DNA of 64,000 nt from Brachypterus glaber (GCA_958510825.1 OY294044.1:71250095-71314094); one strand, 5' to 3'. Shown: positions 22,101-33,049, numbered from the stretch's first letter. The notes: generated by a model not told the origin, from the sequence alone. Numbers and translations are program-made.

Positions 22101-23021
22101 TTTATTAATATATTACAATCTAATAAAAAATAGTGTAGGATACACGGACAAAAATTGTTATTAGAACGATTACGGTTGCCAACCTCGCTCTCTAAGCTCG
22201 TATGGCAATCTCCGTAATAGTATTTTCGTCCTTGTATCATAAACTACTATGTTTTTGTCGGCTACTGAAAAATATGACATGGTAGGGTTAGGTAAATTGT
22301 ACATTTAGCCAACGATATTAAATAATATTAAATATTAAATAATATTTGCCCTTAGAGTAAAAATTTATATAGACAACCCTAAGTGGTACCTTTAGGGCTC
22401 TAAAAAAACCTAAAATCACACAAATATCGATAAAATTCGTATAAAACCAGCCCTAGTGTTTTTAATTTTATAAAATTTAAAAGCCTTCATATCTATATTT
22501 CTATTTTTGACTAACAAAATAAGCCTGCAAAATCTTATCCTGATCAAAAGTTTCTAACCCGTGCCAACAACGCCCCAAAATTGCCCCTAACTTCCGAAAA
22601 AGTGCATTTTCTATTAATTTGTGCTACTGACAAATTATAAATATTAAATAAAAAAGTTTAAATGTCACAATTTTTTTCTAAATTGGTAAAATTCATTTTT
22701 GGGGGGATTACTGTCATAGAACTTGATTTTTCCTAATTTCAAGTCGATCGGATTATTCGTTCTTGAGTTATCTTAACTAAAAAATAGTGACATCGGATAG
22801 ACATACAGACGGACAGACGAAAAAATAATGAAAATTTCTTTTTTTTTTTCATGAAACAAATTTGTATCCAAGATTTTTTTTTCTAGGACGATTTTTGATA
22901 ATTTTAGAAAATTCGAAACACCGTATAATATTATTCTAGCGCAGGCACTGTAAATAATATAATAAGACGGTATTTTTTTTGTCAGTTTGGAAGATTAAAC
23001 GACCCATAATGTGCTATTGTG
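22101..23021. other. Non-coding stretch, no gene recognised
   Basis: Near 22795-22825 a run GATAGACATACAGACGGACAG resembles, in reverse complement, the GTCTGTCCGTC module of the 19.5-kb repeats. A loose inverted pair near 22150-22235 (ACGGACAAAAAT against ATTTTCGTCC) may be a small element. Confidence 0.45.
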
Positions 23022-23287
23022 TATATCGCCTTGTAAATTTCGAAAAATCGTATCTAAAAAATGACCAGATGACAGGTATAACAAATTATTCTTTTTTAAA
23101 CAATTAATAAGGTACCTGTTTATTTAGAACTTTATTAATTACATATAAACAAGAATAAGTTCTTAATCATATAAATTAGTCAATTAGTAAATTAGTACTA
23201 ATAATTCCATAAAAAAAGAATAATTTCTAGTGTCTGGCAAGTTCCCATTTTTCAGATACGATGTTGCGGAATTTACAAGGCGATATA
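23022..23287. mobile_element. 266-bp foldback element
   Basis: TATATCGCCTTGTAAATTTC then ATCGTATCTAAAAAATG on the left pair with CATTTTTCAGATACGATG and GGAATTTACAAGGCGATATA on the right. The centre is AT-rich and non-coding. Confidence 0.75.
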
Positions 23288-23726
23288 TAACAGTAATAAA
23301 ACGAGAGCAAAAATTTGTAAAACTTGAGTCCTATTTCTAGAGTAAGTAGTAGGAAATAATAAATAAAAACATCCATTATCACCCTTTTATAAAATATACT
23401 CCATATACCAAAAAAGGTCTTCCTGAAAGTTCAGTGTTAGAGGTTCTCCACGTAAAATTTTTAAAGGCAACATTATACGTAACGACCTTCCATTATGCCG
23501 CTCCAGGAAAAATAGTCAGTTGGTTTTTGATGATAGCAGGAAATAAGAAAACCCACTTTCAAATATACGCAGCACAGTCTTGCAGGGATGCATGCAAAGG
23601 AATAAAGAAAGACAAATTAACTAACAAACACATTTACGTAAAAAAAATTACGATAATTGGCGAGCAATCAATAGTATTTTTGTACGTCAATGACAAGAGT
23701 TTACTTCTGTTATAATAGTAAACTTC

Positions 23727-24660
23727 TCAAACCCGCAAGCTGCATCGACGAGCAATCCAGACCCCCAGGGCAATCTCCCGAACACTGGAGGTAGGGCTGA
23801 AAAACCCGATCTTAAAGTGCAGACGGAGAGAGTACTGGAAGGTCTGCAAACATTCCGCCTGAGGGAGAAAAGACTCTCGGGTGCACAAAGAAGGAAGGCT
23901 GCAAAACAGAAGGCAGCACTAGAGACGCAAAAGCGAAATCTAGGTGAACCCGGTACAAGTGGAGGAAAAGCTGGGGGCGTGAGAATGCCCCCAATCACGC
24001 CGAAACCTGTTACCGCGAAAAAACAAGGGGGGAAGGATCAGAAAGCTCCCAAAAGGAGCAGATCTGAATCGAGAACCCCACAAGGAAGAAGGCCAGCCAA
24101 GCTCAGCAGGGGAGCGGAAGCACCCAGCTACAAAGCGGCCTTATCAGGGTTGAAAATGGCTATTGTAGCCGAGGGATTCCCTGAGAATGCTATTTCTGAG
24201 GAGCAGACAGAAGCACTCAAAGCAGCAATCGTGGGCAAAATTGATGACATACCCGAAGGGGGACCGTCACCTATGTTTGAACACGTATATCGACAGGGAG
24301 GGGCAGTGATTATCATCTGCACGGACCAGGACACTAGCGACTGGTTGCGTGCGGTGATACCACAAACCCAACCCTGGGCAGGGGCCAAGCTTGCGGTAAT
24401 GAAGGCAACGGAGTTACCCAAGCTGGTAAGGGCAGGGGTATGGATCCCGGGACCGGTAACGGAACCGGCCAAAGTCCTGAAAAGGCTGCAGACCCAAAAC
24501 AAGGGTCTTCAGACTGCCGGTTGGAAGGTCGTTGATGCCAAGGCCGACGCAAAGGGTCAGAACTTGGTCATCACCATGGGCGAAGGCTCATGGAAGACGA
24601 TTCTGGATCGGGGCAACAAACTCGCCTATACCCTAGGCAGAATACAATTTTGGGCCATCG
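23727..24660 (+). pseudogene. LINE ORF1 (gag-like), 5' part, split by Transib
   Basis: The frame is open from the element's first bases with no ATG before 23817, where the first possible start is GTG, so the true N-terminus is lost. The first ~100 residues are basic and rich in K, R, Q and G (nucleic-acid binding in character). From about 24112 a folded region follows, with SYKAALSGLKMAIVAEGFPE, a GVWIPGPV block, LQTQNKGLQTAGWKV and a LAYTLGRIQFW end. This resembles the DUF4780-type domain of arthropod retroelement ORF1 proteins; that assignment is from memory of the family's pattern. No CCHC knuckle is visible. The frame runs nine further residues into Transib before a stop at 24675-24677. 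The remaining ORF1 lies at 27542-27876. Confidence 0.85.
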
Positions 24661-27536
24661 CACATAGGAGTATTTGACGATTTTAGCTGGCCAAAATTAT
24701 TTATGTCTTTTTATTGGCGGAAAACCTTACCATATGGCAAGAAATTGTAAAATATATGCATTTTGTACAAACCCAAGCCAATGGCGTTCAATATAGGGGA
24801 AAGATGGGTACTTTAAGGATTACATTTTTTTCATTCAATAGGAGTTGAGGAAATAAAAATTATATTATTTTTCAAACTTTATTATGGTAAATAACATATA
24901 TATATTTTGATATTTAATTAGATTCTACTTCGTCATTGTCAGAATATTCTTCATTTTCACTGTTTTCAGTGTCGGAATCTTGGACTTCTCCAGGAAGCAG
25001 AATTTCCACAGCTTCTTTTGAAAAAGGCTTTGTAAGTTTGTGTTTCTTTTTCCCAAGGCTGGACAACAGAGGGTCGGATGTTAACAATAACCTATTGATG
25101 ATATCTTGGTTACAATCTTTTCTAGAAAATTTTCTAGCATAGCTAAGTCTGTACTCCCGGAAATGTCTGTTTCTGGCTTCGGCAGCCTCTTCTGACAATT
25201 GTCCAATTGGCAAAAGCGCATTCTCTACTATATCAGGACCGTGTACTAAAACTTTATGCAGAGTTGGAGTCATTGGACACCAGGGGTATAGTTCAACATA
25301 AAGTTATGCCGTATCCAAAGTATACTGTCTGAACTTTTCTACATCAATCTTGTGGCCACTGGAAATTACTTGTAGGATAATTTTTATTCTAGCAATCAAA
25401 CTTACGTCAACTCCAGTGATAGCTGCAGATGTTTCCGGGTCGTTGAAGAATCTCCTGCTTGTGTTGCCGTTATTGGTGTTCCCAAATCCAGCCTTAGGTA
25501 TGTCGACAAGAATGCCCATTTCGCTCTTGAATTCATCTTGAATTTTCTTCTTTCTATCTGAGATGAGTCTCTTCTCATCTTCATTTAGCTTTTTCTGCCA
25601 TTTTTTCAAAGGCAATTTATATGATAGGTGAAGGAGACTTTCAAAACACCGTATTCTAGCATGCAGAATTGACAGTCCAAATTTGTAGGTGCTTTGCTTG
25701 TCAACACATTCTCTGTCCAAATCATTAAATTGCTTCGATGTTGCTCCACAAATATAACATCGCATTGTCGATGTAGTGGTGGTTGCTGCGTTACAGACTT
25801 TTCCATCCACCATGGTTAACATCATTACATGTTCTACTGCTATATCTTGAAGTTTAGTTGGTTTTAGATCTGCAATTTTGTTTTCCATGTAAGCAATTTC
25901 TTCAGCTATTACATCAGCAGTTTCTTTTATAAACCTAATTCGAATTGGCCTGCAAAACCTTGGAGATGATGGTGTAGAGTTTTGCCAGATAACCTTTTTA
26001 TTTACTCCACAAGTTAGCTGTAGTGGAACCATTGAGCATTGAAATATACTGGCATCAGAATGAGTGTCATCCTCAAACTTTTGATTAAACTGTGTCTGCT
26101 GGGAGCCATCACAACCCCATTTCGTATATAGTTTCATATTTTTACGCTCACTTTCCGTTAAAGTCTTGATAACTTCTTCTAAAAACAATAGCAATCTTTC
26201 GGCAGTATGGTTTAACAGACTTTGTAAGTCTACTTCAGCTAAACTTTCTGTGACTGTGAACGAATCAGAATCAGGATAGCATGTTTTTTTTTCTTTAGCC
26301 AAAATACTGTAGCAGGGCCATTTCTTCTTATCGCTTGTACGAACGATTTCATATTGAGATTTTGTTAGACCTGCGTCAGCAAATATTGAAAGAGCCTGTA
26401 ACGGTGTCAATGATTTTTTTGTAGGTTCAAGGCTGCTGCGGTAGGCTTTTTTATACTTTCCCGCTCTTTTAGGAGATGATTGAAGATCTTTCAGGACGGT
26501 TGCAGCACTTCTTTTGCCACTTGTTGTTAAACAAGTTTCAGCTGCAAAAACAATAGCTTCTGGTTCCACATCTTTCCTGGGCTGTTCTGTTTTTCTCCTC
26601 TTTGATCGTTCACTTGAATCGACAAAACTTTTTCTTGGTCGTCCTGCTGATGATGGAGTGGATAGGGTGGCCGGTATCGGTATTTGGAAACTCCCTTGCA
26701 GCCAAGTGCCGTGCTTCTTAATAAATTTTTCATGAGTTCTTGATGAAGACGACCACATATTTCTAAGAGCAGCTTTCAACCTCGACATTTGACGCTTGTA
26801 TACTTGTTTCAGTTCTTCGGTGTATTAATTTCTTGATAACAAATGTTGATCGGCTAAGTCCATTTTTTCGTCGAAATTCGGAGCCTGCTGCTGCTGAATA
26901 CTGTTGTAGAAGTCCAAACGAGAGATTGTTTGCATTCCTGATGACCCAGCTAGAAAAAAGAAATTTAGTTGAAAAATCCACCTTTGGACCTTGATGTATT
27001 TAGAACATGATTGGAATTTAGGTGGCAGTAATGGGCAGGTGAAATTAAGATTTTTAAATAGCTAGTGGTATAAGCTCACAGAAAAACTCAAAAAAATAAC
27101 TGGGTCTCAATAGGCACTGTAACTTTTTCACTTTTAAAGTCAAAATTTAGTTTAAAATTCGTTAAAAAAATGCTAAGTTTCATGGGACATAACTTCTGTG
27201 GTGATTAATATTTCAAAACGGTAGTAAGAGTAAATAATGTACATACCTGTCATAGATTCATCCATGGTATAACACTATAAAACTTCTGTTGTAAACAATT
27301 GTACACAGCTTCAAAGAACACCACTAAAATCGTTCGTGAATAAAATGAACCACACAGTTATAAATCAGATATTTAACTAACCTGTATAGTTCAAAATTCT
27401 GGTTTTATAACCAAATCATTAATTGCTCATTAAGCGACCATTATCGAGGATTAATAAGGGTAGGTAATTAAGGGGGTACGGCCACTTCTAAGAATTCGAA
27501 TTTTGGCCAGCTAAAATCATTAAATACTCCTTAGTG
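24661..27536 (-). mobile_element. Transib DNA transposon inserted in LINE ORF1
   Basis: The left end is CACATAGGAGTATTTGACGA and the right end, inverted, is CACTAAGGAGTATTTAATGA. Both continue with TTTTAGCTGGCCAAAATT, giving ~37-bp inverted repeats. The 5-bp target CATCG is duplicated exactly (24656-24660, 27537-27541). CAC ends, 5-bp GC-rich duplications and a RAG1-like transposase together define Transib. The LINE reading frame is continuous across the site when the element and one CATCG are ignored, which confirms both boundaries. About 215 bp (left) and 700 bp (right, upstream of the transposase) are non-coding. Confidence 0.95.
24914..26788 (-). pseudogene. Transib transposase (RAG1-like), one in-frame stop
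   Basis: Cut-and-paste transposase of the family from which the RAG1 recombinase core is thought to derive. The frame is 624 residues with a TAA at codon 495 (25304-25306); on its far side the same frame continues through YVELYPWCPMTPTLHK to a stop at 24914-24916. Landmarks: KWGCDGS (D227, likely first catalytic Asp), WQNSTPSSPRFCRPIRIRF (268-286, family signature), MVDGK (D328, likely second Asp), CYIC (344-347, zinc-binding pair), GFGNTNNGNTSRRFF (434-448) and DPETSA (E452, likely catalytic Glu). The N-terminal ~75 residues are basic and Ser/Pro-rich; the last ~25 are acidic. The ATG at 26788 is the first in frame. Length is near the family's usual range. The stop removes the C-terminal ~130 residues, so the copy is probably inactive. 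Confidence 0.9.
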
Positions 27537-27541
27537 CATCG

Positions 27542-27876
27542 GTGGAACAAAAGAAAAGGGGGCTGCAACGAGTAAAACTCAGGGAGAAGCAGCGAAAGGG
27601 AATGCCGAAAGGGAGGATCCGACAGGAACTCCCATGGAAGTAGACCCTAAAACTGCGGAAACCGGGGCGGAAGTTGCAGTCCCTGGTCCGATAACAGGAC
27701 CAGAACCCATTGCCCAGCAGGAGCCTAGCGATACTGCAGGGCAAGAAATTCCATCAGGGTCAGCAAATGATCCAGAGCTGATGGAACAAGAAACTGGGGG
27801 CGTAAGTGGACCAGACACCAGAAAGGGAACTGAGGAACCTGCTGGTGAGAAGCCTGTAGAAGAAAGCCAATGCTGA
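27542..27876 (+). pseudogene. LINE ORF1, 3' part after the Transib insertion
   Basis: Joins in frame to the codon split at 24660. It is rich in G, E, P, T and A and low in complexity, for example METDPK-like and PVEESQC near the end, without Zn knuckles. The TGA at 27874-27876 overlaps the ORF2 start: the ATG at 27870 lies within CAATGCTGA, giving a 7-nt overlap in another frame. This supports coupled translation of ORF2, by reinitiation or frameshift, as in related LINEs. Confidence 0.85.
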
Positions 27877-30800
27877 AGATTTTACAGGTAAATTTACATA
27901 AGTGCAGGGCGGCATCTGCTGCCCTGGGTGCATTTATAATAAAAAATAATATTGATATTATTCTGATTCAGGAACCCTGGGCGATCGAGGGGAAGATCAG
28001 AGGGATAGGGGCGATCGCAAGAGACTGGGCTACATACAACCCGGTGGTAAGCAACCCTCGTGCATGCATAATTGCAAAGAAAAATATTAATATATTGCCC
28101 TTATGGGATTTCTGTTGCAGGGACCTAGTGGCTGCAAAGATCAACTTGACATTGGAGGGAAAGGAGGAAGAAGCAATTCTGGGATCCATCTACCTACCAT
28201 ACGATCAAGCAGGTGCCCCACCGACGGATGAGATGAGGCGCTTAGTAGCACACTGTGACAGTAGAAACCTGGAAATGCTACTCGGGTGCGATGCCAACGC
28301 GCACCACATCGTGTGGGGCAGCAGTGACATCAATAACCGAGGTGAGTCTCTACTTGAATTTCTTCTAGCTAATAATCTAGATGTTTTAAATCGCGGGAAT
28401 GTACACACCTTTGTCACAGCAGTGAGAGGGGAAGTAATAGATATTACCGTGGCAACAAGGCACTTTAGCGATTTAGTGAAAAGGTGGCATGTCTCAGATG
28501 AGCCGAGTTTATCGGATCATAGATACATACGCTATGACCTAGACACACAACACGAGGAAGCTCTAATGTACAGGAATCCCAAGAGAACCGACTGGGCATC
28601 CTATGAAAGGGAACTAGATCGGGGCCTAAGGGAATGTCCTGGGGGAAGAATCACCAGTGTTGTGGACTTAGAGATTGCTAGCGACTCTCTACAGTCGGCG
28701 ATAATATCAGCCTACGAGTCCAGCTGTCCACTAAAACCACGCAGGGTTTGTAAAAATGTTGAGTGGTGGAATGAGGAACTCTCAGAAATGAGAAAGGACA
28801 CGAGAAGGCTGTTTAACCGAGCTAAAAACACGGACGAATGGGAGATCTATAAAGCATCTCTCGCCCGATATAGCAAAGCTATCAAGACCTCAAAGAGGGA
28901 ATCCTGGAGGAAGTTCTGTCAGGGTATCAAAGATACACCTACATGTTCACGACTCCAAAGGGCCCTCCGAAAGGAAAAAGATTATAACCTAGGATCTATA
29001 AAAACCGAATCAGGGGCCTACTCTGAAACGGCAGAAGAGACGCTAGAGGTGATGTTAAAAACTCACTTCCCAGGGTCTGAAAGGAACCGGGGTAATGAGA
29101 ACAATAACATACAGACAGAAGGCTTAAGGAGGCCCACCAGGGCAGACTGGAAGCTTGCATCCAAAATAGTGGATGCTAAAAAGCTTAAATGGGCCGTGAA
29201 TTCATTCAAACCATTTAAGGCTGCTGGGAAGGATGGTGTGTTTCCTGCTTTGCTACAGAACGGGATAAGCGCACTAACTACACCAGTAGTTAATCTACTT
29301 AGGGCAAGTTTGGCCTTTGGATATATACCGAAGGGCTGGAGGAAGGTAAAGGTAATTTTTCTACCTAAACCTGGCAAGGCAACATATGCCGAAGCCAAGG
29401 CGTATCGACCGATAAGCCTAACGTCATTTCTCCTAAAAACATTAGAGAAACTGCTTGATAGATACATAAGGGACAAGGTCTTGAAAACAAGACCCTTGCA
29501 CAGGCTCCAGTATGCATATCAAGCAGGTAAATCCTGCGAACTAGCTATACACGAGCTAGCAAAAAGAGCAGAGAAGGCAATTAAAGACAAAGGAATTTGT
29601 CTAGCTGCTCTATTGGACATAGAGGGGGCATTTGATAATACCTCATATGAATCAATAGAAAATGCACTCAATAGACATGGGGTACCAGATACAATATGTA
29701 GATGGGTAATGACCATGCTGAAAAACAGAACTATTGAGGCATCACTCCAACAATCAATGATAGAAGTGCTGGTCGCGAAAGGATGTCCTCAAGGAGGGGC
29801 GTTATCGCCACTCCTATGGTGCCTCGTGGTGAACAGTCTTCTGGAGGAATTGGAGAGACATGGCTTCTATGCTCAGGGTTATGCTGATGATATAACGGTT
29901 CTCGTATGTGGCAAGTACGGCAAAACTGTATCAGAAGTGATGCAGGGAGCCCTAAAGGTCATAGAGAATTGGTGTAGAAGAGTGGGACTGTCGGTAAACC
30001 CTACAAAAACCACACTTATTCCATTTACCAACAAAAGGAAACTCTTAATTGAGCCTCCAAGGTTATTTGGAACTAAGCTGAAGTTAGTGGGGCAAGCAAA
30101 ATATCTAGGAGTAATCTTGGATAGCAAGTTGTCTTATAAACCCCATCTAACAGATAAAACCAACAAAGCTATTAGAGCACTATGGGCCTGTAGACGCATG
30201 TTTGGTAAAAACTGGGGAATTAAACCCGGAATGTTGCACTGGGTATACAATGTAATTGTAAAACCCATAGTGACATATGGGGCGTTAGTGTGGTGGCATA
30301 AAGCCAATTCCACTACTAACAGACTGATTCTAAGCAAGGCACAAAGACTTGCCTGCATCGGGATAGTGGGGGCAATGAGCACTACTCCCACCGCAGCACT
30401 AGAAGTCCTACTGGACCTACCTCCATTGCACTTGGTGGCAAAAACAGAGGCACTTATGGCAGCGTACAGACTAAGGATTAACGGCATGGGAGACCGCCAT
30501 AGAGGGTTGGAACATACTAAAATCTTTGAGAACATTGACAATACAGATATACTATCCATGAAAACAGATAGGATCGCTATAGTCTATGATTTCAGGCAAC
30601 CGGCAAAGGCTGAGATACCTAGCCGGGATGCATGGAAAAATGGACTATACCCTAAACTACTAAAAGGTGAAACCTGGTACACAGATGGATCCAAAATGAA
30701 AGAAGGGACCGGAGCAGGAATCCATGGACCGGGCAAAGAAATTAGCTTAAACCTGGGAACCAAGGCAACAGTTTTCCAAGCTGAAATCTATGCGATTTAT

Positions 30801-31493
30801 GTCTGCGCACAAGAAATGACATCGGCGTCCTACACGGGTAGGACAGTAAATGTCATTTCGGACAGCCAGGCAGCGATAAAGGCATTAGACTCATATGCCT
30901 TTAGCTCAGAACTGGTATACGAATGCCACAACGAGCTATGTAAACTGGCTGAACATAACAAAGTAAATTTGATATGGGTTCCAGGACATCAAGGTATAGA
31001 TGGTAATGAGAAGGCAGACGACCTTGCGAGAAAGGGAAGTGAAGCTGTACTCACAGGACCAGAACCGTGCTGTGGGGTATCATATTCCACGGCCAGACAC
31101 GAGGTCAGGAGAATGTTGCGGGATGAACACCAGCAACACTGGATAGATGCTCCTAGAATGAGGCACTCCAAACTCTTCCTAGGAGGACCTACCAAGAAAA
31201 GAACCAGCTTACTTCTAGGCATGTCCAGGAGTCAACTGAGAACAATAACGGGTATAATAACTGGACACTGCTTACTGAACAAGCACCGACACGTAATGGG
31301 ACAGATTACGAGCCCCGTGTGCAGGAGATGTGGGGAAGGGGATGAAGAACCCTACCACCTCATATGTGAATGTCCATCGCTAATAGGCCTAAGATGGAAG
31401 TACTTTGGGAACGACTCTCTGGAACCAAACGAGATCATGAACACTCCCCTGAAACCATACCTGGACTTTTTAAAAGAAACAGGGATGCTCTAA
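27870..31493 (+). CDS. LINE ORF2: endonuclease, reverse transcriptase, RNase H
   Basis: A 1207-residue uninterrupted protein that would nick target DNA and copy the LINE RNA at the nick. Domains: apurinic-like endonuclease at about 1-225 (LKILQVNLHKCRAA, IDIILIQEPW with the catalytic Glu, GCDANAHHIVWG, and SLSDHR with the catalytic Asp-His pair); reverse transcriptase at about 450-745 (AYRPISLTSFLLKTLEK, LDIEGAFD, GCPQGGALSPLLW, and YADD at 671-674); a thumb-like region containing KYLGVILDSKL; RNase H at about 930-1060 with D939 (YTDGS), E972, D998 (SDSQ), H1040 (PGHQG) and D1050; and a C-terminal C-x2-C...H-x3/4-C motif in CRRCGEGDEEPYHLICECP. All catalytic residues seem present. The ATG at 27870 was chosen because it overlaps the ORF1 stop. 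Expression is doubtful, because the element's 5' end is missing and ORF1 is split. Confidence 0.95.
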   Translation: MLKILQVNLHKCRAASAALGAFIIKNNIDIILIQEPWAIEGKIRGIGAIARDWATYNPVVSNPRACIIAKKNINILPLWDFCCRDLVAAKINLTLEGKEEEAILGSIYLPYDQAGAPPTDEMRRLVAHCDSRNLEMLLGCDANAHHIVWGSSDINNRGESLLEFLLANNLDVLNRGNVHTFVTAVRGEVIDITVATRHFSDLVKRWHVSDEPSLSDHRYIRYDLDTQHEEALMYRNPKRTDWASYERELDRGLRECPGGRITSVVDLEIASDSLQSAIISAYESSCPLKPRRVCKNVEWWNEELSEMRKDTRRLFNRAKNTDEWEIYKASLARYSKAIKTSKRESWRKFCQGIKDTPTCSRLQRALRKEKDYNLGSIKTESGAYSETAEETLEVMLKTHFPGSERNRGNENNNIQTEGLRRPTRADWKLASKIVDAKKLKWAVNSFKPFKAAGKDGVFPALLQNGISALTTPVVNLLRASLAFGYIPKGWRKVKVIFLPKPGKATYAEAKAYRPISLTSFLLKTLEKLLDRYIRDKVLKTRPLHRLQYAYQAGKSCELAIHELAKRAEKAIKDKGICLAALLDIEGAFDNTSYESIENALNRHGVPDTICRWVMTMLKNRTIEASLQQSMIEVLVAKGCPQGGALSPLLWCLVVNSLLEELERHGFYAQGYADDITVLVCGKYGKTVSEVMQGALKVIENWCRRVGLSVNPTKTTLIPFTNKRKLLIEPPRLFGTKLKLVGQAKYLGVILDSKLSYKPHLTDKTNKAIRALWACRRMFGKNWGIKPGMLHWVYNVIVKPIVTYGALVWWHKANSTTNRLILSKAQRLACIGIVGAMSTTPTAALEVLLDLPPLHLVAKTEALMAAYRLRINGMGDRHRGLEHTKIFENIDNTDILSMKTDRIAIVYDFRQPAKAEIPSRDAWKNGLYPKLLKGETWYTDGSKMKEGTGAGIHGPGKEISLNLGTKATVFQAEIYAIYVCAQEMTSASYTGRTVNVISDSQAAIKALDSYAFSSELVYECHNELCKLAEHNKVNLIWVPGHQGIDGNEKADDLARKGSEAVLTGPEPCCGVSYSTARHEVRRMLRDEHQQHWIDAPRMRHSKLFLGGPTKKRTSLLLGMSRSQLRTITGIITGHCLLNKHRHVMGQITSPVCRRCGEGDEEPYHLICECPSLIGLRWKYFGNDSLEPNEIMNTPLKPYLDFLKETGML

Positions 31494-31586
31494 GGAGGTC
31501 TGTGCGGTAAACACAAAGGTCCCTAGGGACCAGGTGTTGAGGGCTATGAACCCCGCATTGAAGCAACTAAACTAACTAAACTAAAC
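31494..31586 (+). other. LINE 3' untranslated region and CTAAA-type tail
   Basis: A short 3' UTR (TCCCTAGGGACCAGGTGTTG, GGGCTATGAACCCCGC) is followed by ACTAACTAAACTAAACTAA. The same order, reverse-complemented and diverged, is present at 52722-52830. That fixes this as the true 3' terminus of the family. Confidence 0.9.
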
Positions 31587-31599
31587 TAATAGTAAACTT

Positions 31600-33049
31600 T
31601 ATTTATATTTTTTTTTGCTTGGTCTTATTTTTTCATAATTCGTGCACTGGAAAAAAATATCCTTTGCGGTAATGGCATATAAAATTAGGCCAAATGCTTC
31701 GCACTCTTGAATACGTCCAAAAGCGCCTTCTCTTAACATGATTTTTCTGATTCTTTAACTTAAAACTCTTTGATCTTGTGTGAAATGGCCTTGTCCTAAA
31801 AGAAAAATTCTTGGACGAAAGTATTTAAAATTAAATAGTTTTTAACAATCTTAAAACAAGATAATTGGTTTTTGCCTCAAATGCGCCAAGCCCAAGAGAA
31901 TTTTTTAAAATATTTCAAAAGCGACACTTTTCATGGGACCAGATAAATACTTTTGTTTGAAGATACACATCTTTTAAGCTAAAAGAATAACTGCCAAGAC
32001 CGTTGACTACTTTGAGTCAAGAACGTCATTTTTTTTAGTGTTCTAGAAGTTAAAATTTTTCCGTCTATCCGTTTGCCGATTTGTGGTTCTGTTGGTCTGT
32101 CGGTCTGTAGGTCTGCCTACGTACTCGATAACTTTATAAAAGGTTAATAACCTAAAGGGTTGAAACTTTTACCAGTGCTTTTTTATAAAATATCTAGGCG
32201 GGGATTTTATATAGCTAATATGCGGGGGTCTCTAAAGGGGGTTTAAGGCTTAATGTCTTTAAAATGTTTAATATCGCGTTTTTCCGAAAAATATTATCTA
32301 CACTGAGAATCGTGGAACCCAAGGAAAGTTTAGTAAGAAAGGTAAAAAGTTTAGTAAGCATTCACGGTTGTTATACTAATACTTAACGTTCTTATAGTTC
32401 TGATAACTCTAACAACTAGTTGATGTTTACTAAACTTTCGTGGTGTTTCATATATGCAAAAAAGTTCAGTATGCAGTGAAGTATCCGATTCTAAGTGTAG
32501 GGGTTTTTGGGGTTGCTAAAAAAATATTTAGAGCTCTTTGAGCAGTGAATAGTTTTATCCTTATTTATTTAAAAATGTAAGTACTTTTTACTTTTGTATG
32601 TTCACTTTAGTAAGAATTTTAAATGTACCCCTTTTTAATTTTTTTTTTTTTGTAAACAATCTTAAATGTGGATTCTTGTAGGCTCCGAAGATGATTGTTA
32701 GCGTAATAGTCTAACAGCTATTATACAAGAAAACGATCGAAACGCGTCAGCAATAAAAGGAATTAAACTATAGGAGAATAATAGAAAAAAAATTGTCTTA
32801 TTTCAATATAAAACTTCTCCTATTCGGCTTTAACACAAAAAAAAAAAAATATATTTAGTTTAGAGTAGAGAATAGAGAAAGGGGCTCTAAGATGACGAAC
32901 CGGCGAACGTAAACTGATGGAGCAACAGTTGCAGTCTATGGTAACTACCTTCCAAAACGAAGTTGGTGGACGTAGAAGCCATGGTTGGTTAGACGGGTGA
33001 ATAAAATTGTATGGATGAATATTGGCCTAAAATTTCTATACACAGTTAG

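Larger units (their letters stand above)
23726..31586 (+). mobile_element. LOA/I/R1-type LINE, 5'-truncated, carrying a nested Transib
   Basis: A 13-bp target duplication TAATAGTAAACTT flanks the unit (23713-23725 and 31587-31599; the first three bases may belong to the tail). The element begins inside ORF1, so the copy was truncated at the 5' end on insertion, as is usual for target-primed reverse transcription. It ends in a (CTAAA)n-type tail (31565-31586) instead of poly(A). Without the 2876-bp Transib and one CATCG the LINE part is about 4.98 kb. ORF2 is unbroken, so insertion was recent. With RNase H after the reverse transcriptase it fits the I/LOA/R1 group; LOA is the best guess. Confidence 0.9.

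Noticed and set aside
23434..23715. 93-codon frame directly upstream of the LINE
   Set aside because: No recognisable domain, and it overlaps the LINE target duplication; AT-rich chance frame.
24128..24552. Antisense open frames of 124 and 72 codons over LINE ORF1
   Set aside because: Shadow of the ORF1 frame in a locally GC-rich segment; no motif.
24914..25273. Separate 119-residue gene beside the Transib transposase
   Set aside because: It is the C-terminal part of the same frame as the 494-residue piece; only one TAA divides them.
27634..27876. Independent 80-residue gene before ORF2
   Set aside because: It is the in-frame end of LINE ORF1 after the Transib insertion.
29063..30559. Antisense open frames of 137 and 141 codons in the LINE ORF2
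   Set aside because: Shadows of the long sense frame; the sense strand has clear endonuclease, reverse transcriptase and RNase H motifs.
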